Shown here: positions 11,980-23,540 of the stretch, in pieces
Position numbering within the stretch: position 1 is the first letter of the stretch
How the letters are laid out: every line of letters begins with the position of its first letter
Assembly (NCBI RefSeq): GCF_017591425.1
Contig: NW_024466459.1
Location: 4,960,001 to 5,024,000 of the forward strand
Source: Ochotona curzoniae
Lineage: Eukaryota; Chordata; Mammalia; Lagomorpha; Ochotonidae
DNA length: 64,000 bases
Direction: 5' to 3'
Translations under genes and position numbers: made by a program
Notes under the pieces: generated by a model
The model's input: only the letters and a program-made list of their open reading frames with translations
What the model was told of the DNA's origin: nothing
The model's database searches: none

Positions 11980-12036
11980 CTCTGTCTCTCTCCCTCCAAC
12001 CTCTCCCTGCCATTGGTCCCTCCCTCGGTCCCTCTA
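11980..12036. repeat. Pyrimidine-rich low-complexity tract
   Basis: A CTCTGTCTCTCTCCCTCC-type stretch followed by CCCTCCCTCGGTCCCTC. No associated SINE tail. Confidence 0.7.
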
Positions 12037-12214
12037 GCAGTCCACATACAGGTGCATCCCGTGCAGTACAGCTCTCTGCTTTTACTGCCTTGTGGGGTCC
12101 ACTCTGCAAAATAGAAGTCCAGAAGCCATCACTGTTCTGATCGAAAGTGAGAGCTCCTAGGAGAGAACGCCTGACTACAAAGACAAGCTTTCCCTGTTGC
12201 TAGAATATTAAGGA

Positions 12215-12415
12215 ACTTCCTGAGCCTCAATTTTCTTCCTTGCAATGGGGAATTATAAGGTGTCCACCTCCTAGAGCTCTTTTAGCAAATACCTTCATGT
12301 TACATTGCTTATGATCTGTTGATGCATGTGAGTAAGGATTTCTATGTATTTTATCCGCTGGCCTGCCCAGGCCGGAACATTGTGTAACACGAAGTAGATG
12401 CTTGATATTTGCTAA
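12215..12415 (+). mobile_element. MIR SINE fossil
   Basis: CTGAGCCTCAATTTTCTTCC followed by GCAATGGGGAATTATAAGGTG fits the MIR core and 3' region. ACACGAAGTAGATGCTTGATA fits the MIR 3' end (…CATAGTAGGTGCTCAATA…). Ancient mammalian repeat, heavily diverged. Confidence 0.65.
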
Positions 12416-13334
12416 GTGAGGTGATACATGCAGTATTTTAAGCAGTGGCTGGAATCCAGTAAGCCCTTGCAAAGTGTTGGCTCTTGGCATGGTTTTCCTC
12501 TACCGTGAATTTTGTGTTTGTGTGCTTTCACCATTTAATACAGAGCTAGCGTGCAGAAGGAAGATGTCCCGGTAGGAAAAATAATACTCCCATCGTCAAC
12601 CATGAAGTTAGGGTGAAAGACTAGAAAACACCATTTCTCTCTAAACAATGTTGGAATAGAGTTCCATTTGTAATGCTAACAACTCTGTCGCAAGAACATG
12701 GGATTTGCTTAGGAGCTTGCCTCTCTTAGGAAGCTCAGCACGTACAAGGCCTACTATGTAAATGATGTCAGCTCCTTGTTTGGTTTGTTTGTACTTTACA
12801 TTTGGAGTGAGTCACTTCTGTATTTTGAAGGAAAACATTAAACATGTTTAGAAACCTAGCAGTATCAAAATATTAATGGATTATCTCTGATTTTGTTTTG
12901 CTAGCACCCTTGCTGAGTTGGCTTGTCAAGGGAACTCTTGCTGATGGTATTTTTAATAAAATCATTCAGTGATGTGTTTTCGGGATCTGAATCAAAAGAA
13001 CATTTTTTCTGCAATCTGTACAAACCTGCTTGGCGTGCGCTCTTGTTTATGGAAAATCAAAATGTATATTTGTATTCTTTTAAAAGTGGTAGGAGTTGGA
13101 AGGGAGGTCACATAGGAGATGAAGACTCTAGGTTTCCACTCAGCAAGTTGAATTCTTCAAGTCTTATCTGATTTCATAATGTAAGCAGAAGTTTGAGCTC
13201 AGTCTAGACTCCAGCCCACAAGCCGACCAAAGAAAGGAATTTGCTCGATTGAGAGGTGGCAGCAGATTGCTCCTGGAGGATGATCTGAATGGAAGAAGTG
13301 ATGAAGGTGTCCTACTGTTTTCAGGTCATGATCT
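12416..13334. other. Unique sequence
   Basis: No repeat family or gene recognised. The open frame at 12,923-13,171 has no similarity that I can name. Confidence 0.55.
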
Positions 13335-13440
13335 CATTCGTTTCTCACAGCAGCTTTCAGAGGCAGCTAGTACCATGAAAACGAACAGAGAAAACAGGCT
13401 CACGGAGACATCCTATGTACGCAGTGCAGAAGTGGTGGGG
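13335..13440 (-). mobile_element. MIR fossil fragment
   Basis: ATCTCATTCGTTTCTCACAGC with CAGAGAAAACAGGCTCACGG fits the antisense MIR segment that normally reads TCCTCACAACAACC…AAACTGAGGC. Confidence 0.45.
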
Positions 13441-13889
13441 GGAGACCCACAGTACAGATAAAATACATAAGATATTCTCATATGTCCCGAAGAGTGAGAG
13501 CATGTTATTAACCATCCTGAATCCATCCATATATTTCAAAAATCATCAATTTCTTGACAGTCCTACCCATCTCTGTCACCCTGACTCCAGCCCTTGCTTC
13601 GGCTATTGTGACGCAGATCCAACATAGAACATTTCAGCATGTGTTTCCAAAAGAGAAACATTTATTATTAAGTCGCTAGTGAAAAACACCCCTTTTCACA
13701 TTTCAGTGATAATAACTATTAATACCATTCAGTGTGCAATCAATGTGTGAATTTCCTTGATTTGGGAGCTAGGTTTTCAATTTAAAATCTTCACAAAAGC
13801 TTGGGCTACAGATGTGTGACCATGTGGGTGAGCATATTTAGCCCGTTCTGAAAAACCAGCCCTGCAACAACAGCCTTCTGTCACAAATT

Positions 13890-14216
13890 CTTTTTTGTTG
13901 TTGTTTCAATGCAGAGACAGAGATCGGCTAATAGATAAGGATAGCTGTTAGATACATAGATACACTTGCATTTGTTGGTTCACTGTCTAAATGTTGTCAG
14001 GGACTAGTGCTGAGTTAGGCTGGAGTCTCTAGGAGCTAGCAACTCAACCTGAATCTCCCACATGAGTTCCAAGAACTTGAAGGACCATTCGCTCCCTCAT
14101 CGATTGTACATTAGCAGCAGGTGGGAGTAAAGAACAGAGCTGACCCTCAAATTCGGATCTCTACCATGAGATGTGGCCATGTCAGTTTCTTTCCCACGTG
14201 CCAATATCTACCTCCC
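13890..14216 (-). mobile_element. Old CSINE, full length but degraded
   Basis: Reversed tail with AGAGACAGAGATCGGC, then GTTGGTTCACTGTCTAAATG, GAGCTAGCAACTCAACCTG and AATCTCCCACATGAG. The box region is eroded. It is the only CSINE between 7.6 and 16.9 kb. Confidence 0.7.
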
Positions 14217-14261
14217 ATAAATCCTTTGAATTGAAGCTTGCTTAGAAATGAGCCTGAGTTC

Positions 14262-14335
14262 CTTTGGAATCCCCACAAGTAAGGAACTATTATAATTCCA
14301 TTCTAACACACTTCATAGATAGAATAAATAAAGGA
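14262..14335 (-). mobile_element. Possible MIR fragment
   Basis: GGAATCCCCACAAGTAAGG with AACTATTATAATTCC resembles the antisense MIR stretch reading AATCCTCACAA…TATTATTATCCC. Short and diverged. Confidence 0.35.
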
Positions 14336-16604
14336 AAATATGAAAACAAACATAACTCAATCCCACGCCCAAATCTCCAACAAATACTGAGTGGGGAGAG
14401 GGAAGAACAGCAAAGCAGATGGGAAAATGGAGGAGAAGGACCATTATTTTCCCAGAAGGCACAGAAAAGCATTGTTTTTTTTCTTCCAGTCCTAAAGTAG
14501 TGTTTTAACTCACGGTCATTCTGTTCTTGTCAATGTGAAGAAATGATTACCTAAGAGAAGACAGCATGCTCTGTGCTCAAGTTGATTAACTGAGTCTCAT
14601 TGCCATTTCCAACAAAGGGTTTCAGCTGTATTAGATCAGTAGCCTTTGATTTTTAAAATCAGGTATAAATCCAATTGTGCTTTTTTTTTTCCCCATGGAT
14701 TCTGGGAATTCATTAGTTTTGTCCTGAATTTTGTAGGAGCAAGGAACACAATTTGGACCCAACTTCTCACTCAATGCAAGCGTGGTCACGGGCTCACTTT
14801 CCAGAGGTTAGCTTGTGATATGACTAAAGGCCTCACTCTGCTGCGTGCAGCCACCGAGCAAATGAACACACACTCCTGAATTTCTGCAAAGTGTGAGCAG
14901 AGTATGTGGCTAGAGCTGCAGCTGGCTTTTTAATCTGGGTGTTCTCTCAATGGGCACTGTGTTTGAGCACATCACACAGGCTTATGGGTCATATCAGAGA
15001 ATGCAAATGTACTTTTGGCTTGCAGGGGTAGATAAACAGGCAGGGGCAGCTATATCATCAGTGTTTGAAAAATAGAAACGCGATGCCCCCTTGCTCAAAA
15101 TCCATTAAGAATTTCAAGCTGACAAGAACAGATCTCTAAACTTGCCCAGGCAGCACTTACCGAAAGCTGCACCCGGTCATGAAAAGCAAAGCGGGCAGTT
15201 GGGAAGGGACAGGTTAACTCTTCATGGTGCTATTACAGTGGAGAAAAAGAAGACTGAGAGCTGAGAGTCTGACTCAGTTGGGTTCAGAATTGTAGCAGGC
15301 GTGCAAAATCCCTTCTAGCCGCAGATGCTCAAGGGCTGGAAAGGCTTCACCTTGCTGATGTTACTTCAACAATTGAGTGTCACTGTCCCCTGATCCGGGT
15401 GGATTGGAAAGAAATGGAGCTCCCCAAAGAGAACCAGCCTAAAGGCAAGAGAAAATGGTTATTCTCCTGCTTCCAGACTTCCTAACCAGTCCCCCCTCCA
15501 ACCCCCCAAAAAAACCTGCTCACAGCCCAACAACTAAAGACCCAGAGCAGATTTTTTCATAGTCTGTGAGCTGATCTTGAACTTTCCGGAGGCTTGTACT
15601 TCACAGAAAAAAAAAAATCTAGGCACTTTCTCCATGTTCCTGCATCTGGAAAGGGAGGCCTCTCTTTTCAAGTGTTGAGTGACATCTTAGAGCTTATTTC
15701 TTTCCAGTAAAAGTGGAAAATATCAACCAAGGTTTCAAAGGAAAGGAAATGTAATGTATTTTCTCATCAATTTTGGCATTATCTATCTAGCAGGCAGCCC
15801 TTTAATCTTCAGCGCAGTATTTTTCCATTGTATAATTCCGAGTTTGCCTTAAATCTGTTTTGCTCTTTCAACTTCTCTTTTCTAAAACACGAATGGGGTT
15901 TGCACAACTTATCTCCCTTTCTCATTTGCTTCCTTAATATTTTTGATTATCACTTGCCAGGGCTTCTCCAGAGAAATTCACAAGTTTGCTTCTGCAAATA
16001 GTGATTTTGTGAAAACTCTTGTTAGCTTTTTACAGTCACTTCTGTCCAGGACTCAGACTATAATGAAAGAATACCCGCTCTTGCCACCATTCTTCCCTCC
16101 AACAACCTGAAACCAGAGACATAGAATTCATCTGTAGGAATTAAACTTGAAGCCAATGCATTATTACATAGATCAAAAGAGAGAGATGTGAAGACAAGCC
16201 AGGAAGGAAACATTGAACTTTAGCCTGATGAAACGGGTTAGAAAAGCATATGTCAGTCAGATGGGTGAACAACGCAAACAGAATATTGGCGAGAAGAATG
16301 TTGGCAGGGGCCTGTCCAAGGCTTTCTAAGGGAACCTTAAGTAGTTGCCCTTTAGGCACTTCTGGCCTGTCAGCAAGGCCACCTAGTTGTTCAGAAGGCT
16401 ATATTATGTCTCCTTAGATTTGTCTAACGAGACAGATTGCATCTTTTCTGTCTTTGTTAGTCTTCTGTATTTAGCACCCATCCAGATGAATATTGAGACA
16501 CCAGTTAACAACTCAGATTCTGGGGCTGTTTGTAAGTTAGTAAGTCAAAATTCTGCTCCTTTCCAGGTAGCTTCATGAAGACAGTCAATTTTGAGAGGAA
16601 AACT
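14336..16604. other. Unique sequence
   Basis: About 2.3 kb without a recognised repeat or gene. It includes moderately GC-rich stretches (15,060-15,560) and a C/A run near 15,491-15,516. Confidence 0.55.
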
Positions 16605-16819
16605 GAGCCAGCGTCACAGGCTTAGCCTGGGGAAGGATGGGTGCACTGAGCCAGGGTCACAGGCTTAGCCTGGAGAAGGATGGGTGCCCTGAGCCAGGGT
16701 CACAGGCTTAGCCTGGGGAAGGATGGGTGCCCCGAGCCAGGGTCACAGGCTTAGCCTGGGGAAGGATGGGTGCCCTGAGCCAGGGTCACAGGCTTAGCTT
16801 GGGGAAGGATGGGTGCACA
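16605..16819. repeat. 43-bp minisatellite, five units
   Basis: Five head-to-tail copies start at 16,605, 16,648, 16,691, 16,734 and 16,777. Each starts GAGCCAGGGTCACAGGCTTA and ends in GGAAGGATGGGTGC plus three variable bases. Units differ by only one to three bases, so amplification or homogenisation is recent. The array ends about 40 bp before a CSINE. Confidence 0.97.
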
Positions 16820-16868
16820 GATAAATTTTTTTTGTTATTGTGAAGGCACATACTCATTGTGTGCCTTT

Positions 16869-17200
16869 AAAAAAAATTATTGGAAAGGCAGATTTTACAG
16901 AAAGGAGAATGAGAGGGAGAGAGAGAGAGAAAGATCTTTCATCTACTGTTTTACTTGCCAAGTAGCCACAATAGCCAGAGCTGAGCTAATCTGAAGATGG
17001 GAGCCAGGAGTCTCTTCTCAGACTCCCATGTGGGTGCAGGGTCCCAAGGCTTTGGGCCATCCTCTATTGCATTCACAGTCCACAATCAGGGAGCTGAATG
17101 GGAAATGGAGCAGCTGGGGTATGAACCAGTGCCCATTATGGGATCCTGACACGTGCAAGGCGAGGAATTTAGCCACTAGGCTATTATTGCTCCTGGCCTG
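16869..17200 (-). mobile_element. CSINE with near-perfect target duplication
   Basis: Reversed tail AAAAAAAATTATTGGAAAGGC with GAGAGAGAGAG, full body and reversed head. Flanks TTGTGTGCCTTT (16,857-16,868) and TTGTGTGTCTTT (17,201-17,212) differ at one base and are the likely target-site duplication. Confidence 0.9.
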
Positions 17201-17212
17201 TTGTGTGTCTTT

Positions 17213-17613
17213 TTGAAAGCTACTAGTCAAGAGTTTTGTGTGCTCATTTAGCTCCTTAGGAAATTATCTCCTTGGGTGTTCCACCAAGCTTGACTTCTAT
17301 TTTCTTCCTGACTGATCTTAAGACACTGGACTTTCAGGAACAGTAATGGATTGCACTCTTCCTTCTTTTTGGACTTGAATCCCTCTGTTTCCTTTTCATT
17401 TATGATTCCTAATTTAGGAATCATCTGGCCTCAAACAGGCCCCTCAGGATACAAATGGGAGATTGACACAAACAAGTGTCAGGTTTTTATGTTGGATGCA
17501 ATCAAACAATCAACTCATTGTGCATATAAAATTTGCTTGAAAAAATGAGCACTCATCATGACTTTTGAGGTGAGTTTTTAGTGCTTTTTTTTTTAATCTT
17601 CTAGCCATTTTTA
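17213..17613. other. Unique sequence
   Basis: Nothing recognised; AT-rich with a T-run at 17,584-17,594 next to the following SINE. Confidence 0.5.
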
Positions 17614-17937
17614 AAAAGATTTATTTTATTTTTATTGGAAAGTCAGATATACAGAGAGGAGGAAAGGCAGAGAGTAAGAGCTTCTGTCTGCTCGTTCACT
17701 CCGGCAGTAACTGGAAGGACCAGAGCTGAGCCAATCCGAAGCCAGGGCCCTTTTCCAGGTCTTCCTCCCAGGTACAGGGTATCAAAGCATTGCGCCATCC
17801 TCAACTGCTTTCACAGGCCACAAGCAGGGAGCTGGATGGGAAGTGCAGCTTCCAGGATTAGAACTGGCACCCTTTTGGGATCCTGGGGCGTGCAAAGGGA
17901 AGGGTTTTAGCCAATAGGCTACAACATTGAGCCCAGC
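17614..17937 (-). mobile_element. CSINE, full length, fairly young
   Basis: AAAAAGATTTATTTTATTTT tail on the left, CCAATCCGAAGCCAGGGCCC, GCAGGGAGCTGGATGGGAAG, and a reversed box B (GGATTAGAACTGG) before the head at 17,937. Confidence 0.92.
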
Positions 17938-19587
17938 ACTTCTCTTTTTTAAAAACACTTTCTTAAAGCTACTTCAGCTTGCCCAGGTGAGTATATATAT
18001 ATTTTTTGTATTGATTGTATGCTGCAAACTGCTTTTGCTTTATATACTAGGGTTTGGCATATGTCATTTCCCTTTGTTTTTGGATAGCTTGTCTCAGTTT
18101 TGTGTGTATTCAATGATTTTGCTTTTGTTAAATTTGTTTCCATAGTAGCTACTTCCAGTAACCCCAAGGATTTTGCCTGAGATCTCCCTCCTTGCCTCCT
18201 TAGTATGGCTTTTTTTCCTGGCATCTATTTCTTCAATGTCTGCTATGCTTAAGTAATGTCCTAGGAAGTTATATGACTTTTTTCAATTACCCTGCTTTTT
18301 ATTTTGAGATCGATTCAGTAACAGCAAGTGGGACTTGGAGAAAGCAATGAAATGAAGGCATCTGATCACCACTGCTGATAAAATGCCACAACAAACTCGG
18401 ACAAGGAATTTTCTTCCTCTCTAGGTTGCAGCTGGGCAGCTCAGGTAGGTCTTGCAGTTGGTACCGTGATAAAATGGAAAGGAACCTGGAAGTGTCACGG
18501 CCTCAGGGAGAAAAGCTGTTATGTAATAACCCCCCTGTTTCAACCGTCATCATGAACACCCTGGGGTCCTCGGTGGAAAATCACCATGAACCAGGTTTGG
18601 ATCAACTGTGTCTGGAACAGAGCAGAGATAAGCCATGTGGGGATTGATTATGGAGTTACCATATTCAGGAAGCCTCGCCCATGCACCTGTTTTCCATCCA
18701 CAGCATGTGGCGACTTTGTGGAAACATGATCCCTGCTTTGGAAAATATACATTGATATCAGGTTGGAATCCCAGGAGGCAATTTCAATTCATATTAATTC
18801 TCTGGGGTTACAAGGTTAACAGTAAGTCTTTCCATTCTTAGGTAACTTTGTGGTTTCCGCAATTAGAAAACGGACTCATGAAAATGTAGGACTTTGGTTT
18901 TGTAAAAAAATAAATAAATAAATAAAAAGACTTCTAAAATATTTGTTTTTCATTCTTGTTCCCTACCTCACCACCCCCATCTCTTGTCCCCTTATTTTTA
19001 CTACTCAGCTTTTATTTTAGTTGAATTTAGTCTTTCCATTATTACATATCTGTTCTTCAGAATCTCCTGGTAGGAATGTATAAAATATTTTTTTAAATAA
19101 ATGACACAAATTTAAAGAAAAAAAATCACCATCAAGAAGGTAAACCAAACTGACACATGTTTCTTTAAGTGAAGCTAATTGCATGGAATATTTTATGACA
19201 TTTCCATGGAAAATATTACAGGACATCCCTAGAGGATTTCAGGGAAACGTTTATGGCTATTTCCTGCTCCATCAGCATTTTACAGACTCTTGTGGAAAGC
19301 AGTGGTGGTTGTCGCTGCGTTGGGTTAGTCATGGGTATTGGTCTGTTGGTTAATGGCCGAGGCCAACACACCAATATAATTGTGCACTTTGCTGAGATGA
19401 TATTATGAACTGCTGTGACCTGCAGTAACCAGAAGCTTCTAAGACTGGTTTGTAACCGGGGCTGTTGGATCAAATGCAGAGAGATATCCTAAACTTTACA
19501 TTTTTTCAACTGAATGTGGCTCATTGAGCTGCCATCTGCTTCCTTACTAAAACCCTAAGATTAAAAAAAAGTTTTTAAAAATCCTGC
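17938..19587. other. Unique sequence
   Basis: Contains an (AAAT)n tract at 18,904-18,928. No gene or repeat family is recognised in the remainder, including the GC-richer 18,420-18,720 stretch and the 19,180-19,480 stretch. Confidence 0.55.
18904..18928. repeat. (AAAT)n microsatellite
   Basis: Imperfect A-rich run followed by four to five TAAA units. It resembles a SINE tail but no SINE body precedes it. Confidence 0.85.
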
Positions 19588-19885
19588 AGGAGATAGTATT
19601 TGGCACAATGGAATCACTTGGAATTAGAATGCACTTGAGGCATCTCATAGCAAAGTGGTTGGGTTTGAGTTCTGGCTGCATTCCTAATTCCAGCTTCCTA
19701 CCAACGTGCACCGTGATCGGTAGCAGGTGCTGGGTTGTAGTATCCCTGATATCCAGGTGGGAGACCTGAACAGTGTTTCTGACTCCTGGCTTCAGCCTGG
19801 ACTAGGTCTGGACACTGCAGGATTTGGATAGTGAACCAGTGGAAGGTCTCTCTTTCCAATCTGTGAAATGATTAAATATAAGTTT
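19588..19885 (+). mobile_element. Old CSINE
   Basis: Contains GGGTTTGAGTTCTGGCTGC (box-B region), GGTGGGAGACCTGAACAG and GACTCCTGGCTTCAGCCTGG, then a degraded tail. Many substitutions. Confidence 0.7.
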
Positions 19886-20281
19886 AAACAAATAAAATTC
19901 TCATATATTGTAGAGATGGGCTACTTTGGCTCTTGCAGTTTATTGAGATGTTTTGAATGTTTTGTAAGTGATGACAATTAGTGCTCATCTCAGCATAGAC
20001 ATGTCTATGAGCACGTGAAAAAAACAAGGTCTCTACTTCAGAAAGGGGAGCTCTGCAGATTATGCTCTTAATGTACAAGACATCTTACAAAACTCGTGTA
20101 CTCAAGCCCTCTGCTACTTCCTCTTGAAACAGACATTAACACAAAGTTACAAAGACTCTCATGCTATCATTTCATGAAAATTTGAAACAAAATGCTAAAA
20201 TATCTAGTCAGTTGTCGATAATTAAAATTATATATCCTTTATATTACCTCTGCATAGATAGATGGTAATTTTTTCCTTATA
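19886..20281. other. Unique sequence
   Basis: AT-rich; nothing recognised. Confidence 0.5.
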
Positions 20282-20572
20282 TCTACTTATTTATTTAATG
20301 AGTAAAAAGAATCCTGTGGAAAGCATATAACAAAGATTTTACATCTAGTGGTTCGCTCACAAAGTGCCTACTTATCAGAGGCTTAGCTAGACAGGGCCTC
20401 AATTTGGGTTCCAAATTAGCAGAGACCCAACAAATACTTGAATTGCCATCTACTGCCTCTCAGAATGGGTATTGGCAGGAACCTGGACTCAGCAGTGGAA
20501 GTAAGAGTTGAACCCAGGTGGTTGGTACAGAACCAAGCGTTCCAAACAACGTTTTAACTGTACTCCAAAGTC
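20282..20572 (-). mobile_element. Old CSINE, strongly diverged
   Basis: Reversed tail TACTTATTTATTTAATG, then TTTTACATCTAGTGGTTCGC, CTTGAATTGCCATCTACTGCC and AGAGTTGAACCCAGGTGG fit the antisense old subfamily. Confidence 0.6.
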
Positions 20573-23169
20573 TGCACTATACTGCAGAGTCATTACGTGG
20601 TACCTGCACTGGAGACTAATTGGCAGAATTAAGGGTAGCCATCTGATAGGAAATTTACATCTGCCTATCCATGTTGTTCTAGACTTCACAGTCAAGTGAG
20701 GTGATCCAGTTGAGAAGTCAGACAACTTGGGTGCTGACACTGACTGGTTGTGGGACCATAACAACTCAGGGTTTTCTGGTTGGAAATCCTTAAAATACCA
20801 CCTGTTACTAATTCCCACCTACAAAAATATGGAAGATATACGAGGCAGAAGCCATTATCCCGTATCTACGTAAGAGGTTCACAACTTTAATTCTTGAAAG
20901 GATGATAATAGAACCCAGGAATTCAGATTTCCACTGCTGAGAACTTATGGACTCTCAGAAGACTTTTCTTGAAAGGTGCTTATTTCTCAGGCTGTGAAGA
21001 GACCACTGTGCCCTGAGACTGAGCTGCCTGGTCATTTGACATGGCCCATGGCCCTCCCTCGTTGGTCCATGTTATTTTCCTTGTTCACATAGTGTGAGTC
21101 TCCATGATGCCAAAATAACTAATCAGTTCAAGATACTCTTTGGAAAAAAGTAAAACCAGTCGTGTTTAGTGTCATGGAGACAAAACAACCGGTTGATTTG
21201 ACTTTTCTCCATTTTCAATCAGTGGTTTTAGAGTCATGGAGAAATAGCCTGCCTATTTTCATTTCATGAGGTGTTTTTCCATTCTCTCTCTCTCTCCCTC
21301 TCCCATTCCCTTCATACTTTCTCTTAGTATATTTTATGCTCTCTCCATCCCAGGTAACAGATCATTATTGTAAGAAATTTGAAATACAAATTATAGAGAC
21401 AAAAAATTAACATGGCCACTGTAGTGGTAATATATAAAAAGGCTGTTTGATGTGGAACTATTTATTGTTTCTTTCCTATCTCTTTTACCAGATTGCTGAA
21501 TTTCAATACATATTGCAAATGTCCTCTTTATTTCTGATCTGTTTATTGTACACTGCCTGATCTCTGACTTTAGTCAAATACTCTTGACATGTCAGTGAGC
21601 AATGCTTGTAACCTATTTCAGCTCATCGAGAATGGTGTGATTTGGGCAAATTTGCCTTGCGTTTTGAGATAAGGATCAAATGTGGGAGTGGTAGAATGCA
21701 TTTGGTGTGCAACATCCTGCTGTGATACTTACTCATTCATTCAAAAAAAAAAGCATTCATTAATTATTTACTGTGTTCCAGGCCATATTCTAGATAATGG
21801 AGATTGGTTTTTAGAACATCAAACAGTTTGGTCTTCATGGAATTTATTAGCTACTAAGTACTGTATGCATCAAATGAGTTATTATAGAACAGGAAGAAGA
21901 AATGCAAGTACTAGGGTGAAATCTTGTTTTAACAACTGCTGTTTTTGTGGAGTATTTTGTCCCTAAATCCCATGGATCTTGACATCTTATGTGCTGGGCC
22001 ACAAAACACCAACAAAAGACAAAAACCTTTAGCTGTCTGGTTGTCATGGTATCATCACTTAACAAATGTTCTCCTGCAGATAGGAAATAGTGTGAGAAGA
22101 CAGTAGCATCAGGGCTACCTGAACTAGGAAGATCATTACACACACATACACTCTCTCACATATACTTTTGTTTATGCATCTATCAATCAATCATGAATTT
22201 ATCTATAGCCAATCTATTTGCTAAGGTAGACTTTTTTCAGGGATCCTATTGGGTAGAGAATAATAAGTGGCAAAGAATCATTTGGTTTCTGTCTGTCTTT
22301 GTCTCTCTTTCCCACAGTCACTCGTTTTTGGGTTTCGTGTTTGTCAGGTGCAAGAGGTACAGGATACAGCGATGGCTGTGTAGGTTTCTCATGGATAGTA
22401 TTGTATTGATCTGGGCAGCAACATGCCATGGGACTTCTCTGCAGATATTGATTCCTCTTAGTAACTTTTTGTTAATATCAGAGTCCAAACTTTGTTAGCA
22501 AGCATCTGTTTGGCAATCTCATTGAAGGTTGCTTTAGAATTTGAGGCCATTTAGGTTGTTTCAGATGGAATGAAAATCCAGTGACAGAGTCATACAGTTT
22601 AACATCATGACACTTGGTTTATTTCAGGAGGCCCTAAGCTAGCTTCCTGCTAGGAGAGATAACGTGTAGCATAGAAACTTAAAATGAAGGATTTATATGG
22701 CCATATTTAAATTGTTGATATATTTTTAACATTCAAAGAATTGTTTAGCAAAACACTACAGCAGCAAGAGAAATGCTGAAACAGGCATAATAGATCTGTG
22801 GTCTGTTCTTGTCTGTATCTGCAACCATGTGGAAACACACTGACAATTTGAGTCTATTTTTTTATTTGAAATATGAGAATAAGAAGTGGAGGGCTTCTGT
22901 TAACGCTCAGAGCTCTGAAATATTGTGATGTGAGACATAACAAAGTTACTTTACAGGGAGTAGATCTGACCAAGGCATTTCTCTGGACTTCCTGTTAAAT
23001 GTTTAGCCATAATCATGGGATCAGAACCTTAGAGACACCTGCAGGGTAATTTCAAATAACAAAAACAAACTCTGAATCTGGAGTTAGTAGTCTCAGAAAA
23101 TTGTGTGGCCCTAGGAATATTTTACAAGGGTAACTCAAAAAATCAGAATTCAAAGTTGAGTAGGTATAT
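20573..23169. other. Mostly unique sequence
   Basis: Apart from an L2-like fragment near 21.75 kb and a pyrimidine-rich patch at 21,282-21,306 I recognise nothing. The 20,700-20,820 stretch is faintly MIR-like but too diverged to call. Confidence 0.5.
21733..21850 (-). mobile_element. L2 LINE 3'-end fragment
   Basis: ATTCATTAATTATTTACTGTG, then CCAGGCCATATTCTAG and TCTTCATGGAATTTATTAGC match the antisense L2 3' end (normally TTCAACAAATATTTATTGAG…CCAGGCACTGTTCTAG…CATGGAGCTTACA). Confidence 0.55.
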
Positions 23170-23372
23170 TCAAAGTTGGCCACAAACAGCTTGAGTTAAG
23201 CCAATGTTAGTCTATTCTGGTTCTCCCACATGGGTGTAGGGAGTCAAGGACTTGAGCCATCCTCTGCCATTTCCCCAGGCTGCAAGCAGGGACGTGAACT
23301 GGTACCTACATGGGATACTGGTGTTATAGGTGGATGCCCAGCCTGTTATATTCCAGCACCAGACCGTGGTGC
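23170..23372 (-). mobile_element. CSINE fragment, 5' two-thirds
   Basis: GGTTCTCCCACATGGGTGTAGG, CAAGGACTTGAGCCATCCTC and CAGGCTGCAAGCAGGGACG are antisense body; CTGTTATATTCCAGCACCAG is the reversed head. The tail third is missing or unrecognisable. Confidence 0.75.
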
Positions 23373-23403
23373 AACAACAGACTTTAAACTACATGTATAC
23401 ACC

Positions 23404-23534
23404 AGGGAATTTCAAAAAAATTCATGAATATGCATATTCTGAAAAAAATGTGCGCAGATTTTGAAAACTTTTGCCCTCAGATAAATTTGATTTGCTTTTA
23501 TTCCATTTTCCACAATCATCTTGAAGTATCAGAG
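23404..23534. mobile_element. Palindromic mariner-like short element, copy 1
   Basis: The left arm GGGAATTTCAAAAAAATTCA and the right arm ending CACAATCATCTTGAAGTATC are roughly inverted. Between them lie ATATGCATATTCTG and TGCGCAGATTTTGAAAAC. This fits the short mammalian element that I remember as starting GGTACTTCAAAAAGTTCATGG and ending in its inverse. A second copy lies at 46,583. Confidence 0.5.
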
Positions 23535-23540
23535 TACCCC

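Larger units (their letters stand above)
7596..12214. other. 4.6-kb SINE-free unique sequence
   Basis: No CSINE, LTR or LINE is recognised here although the window average is about one SINE per 1.9 kb. It contains TG tracts at 7,955 and 9,599, a T23 run at 10,994 and several TAATTA/TTAATT cores (for example near 8,080 and 9,325). No coding exon is evident. Confidence 0.6.
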
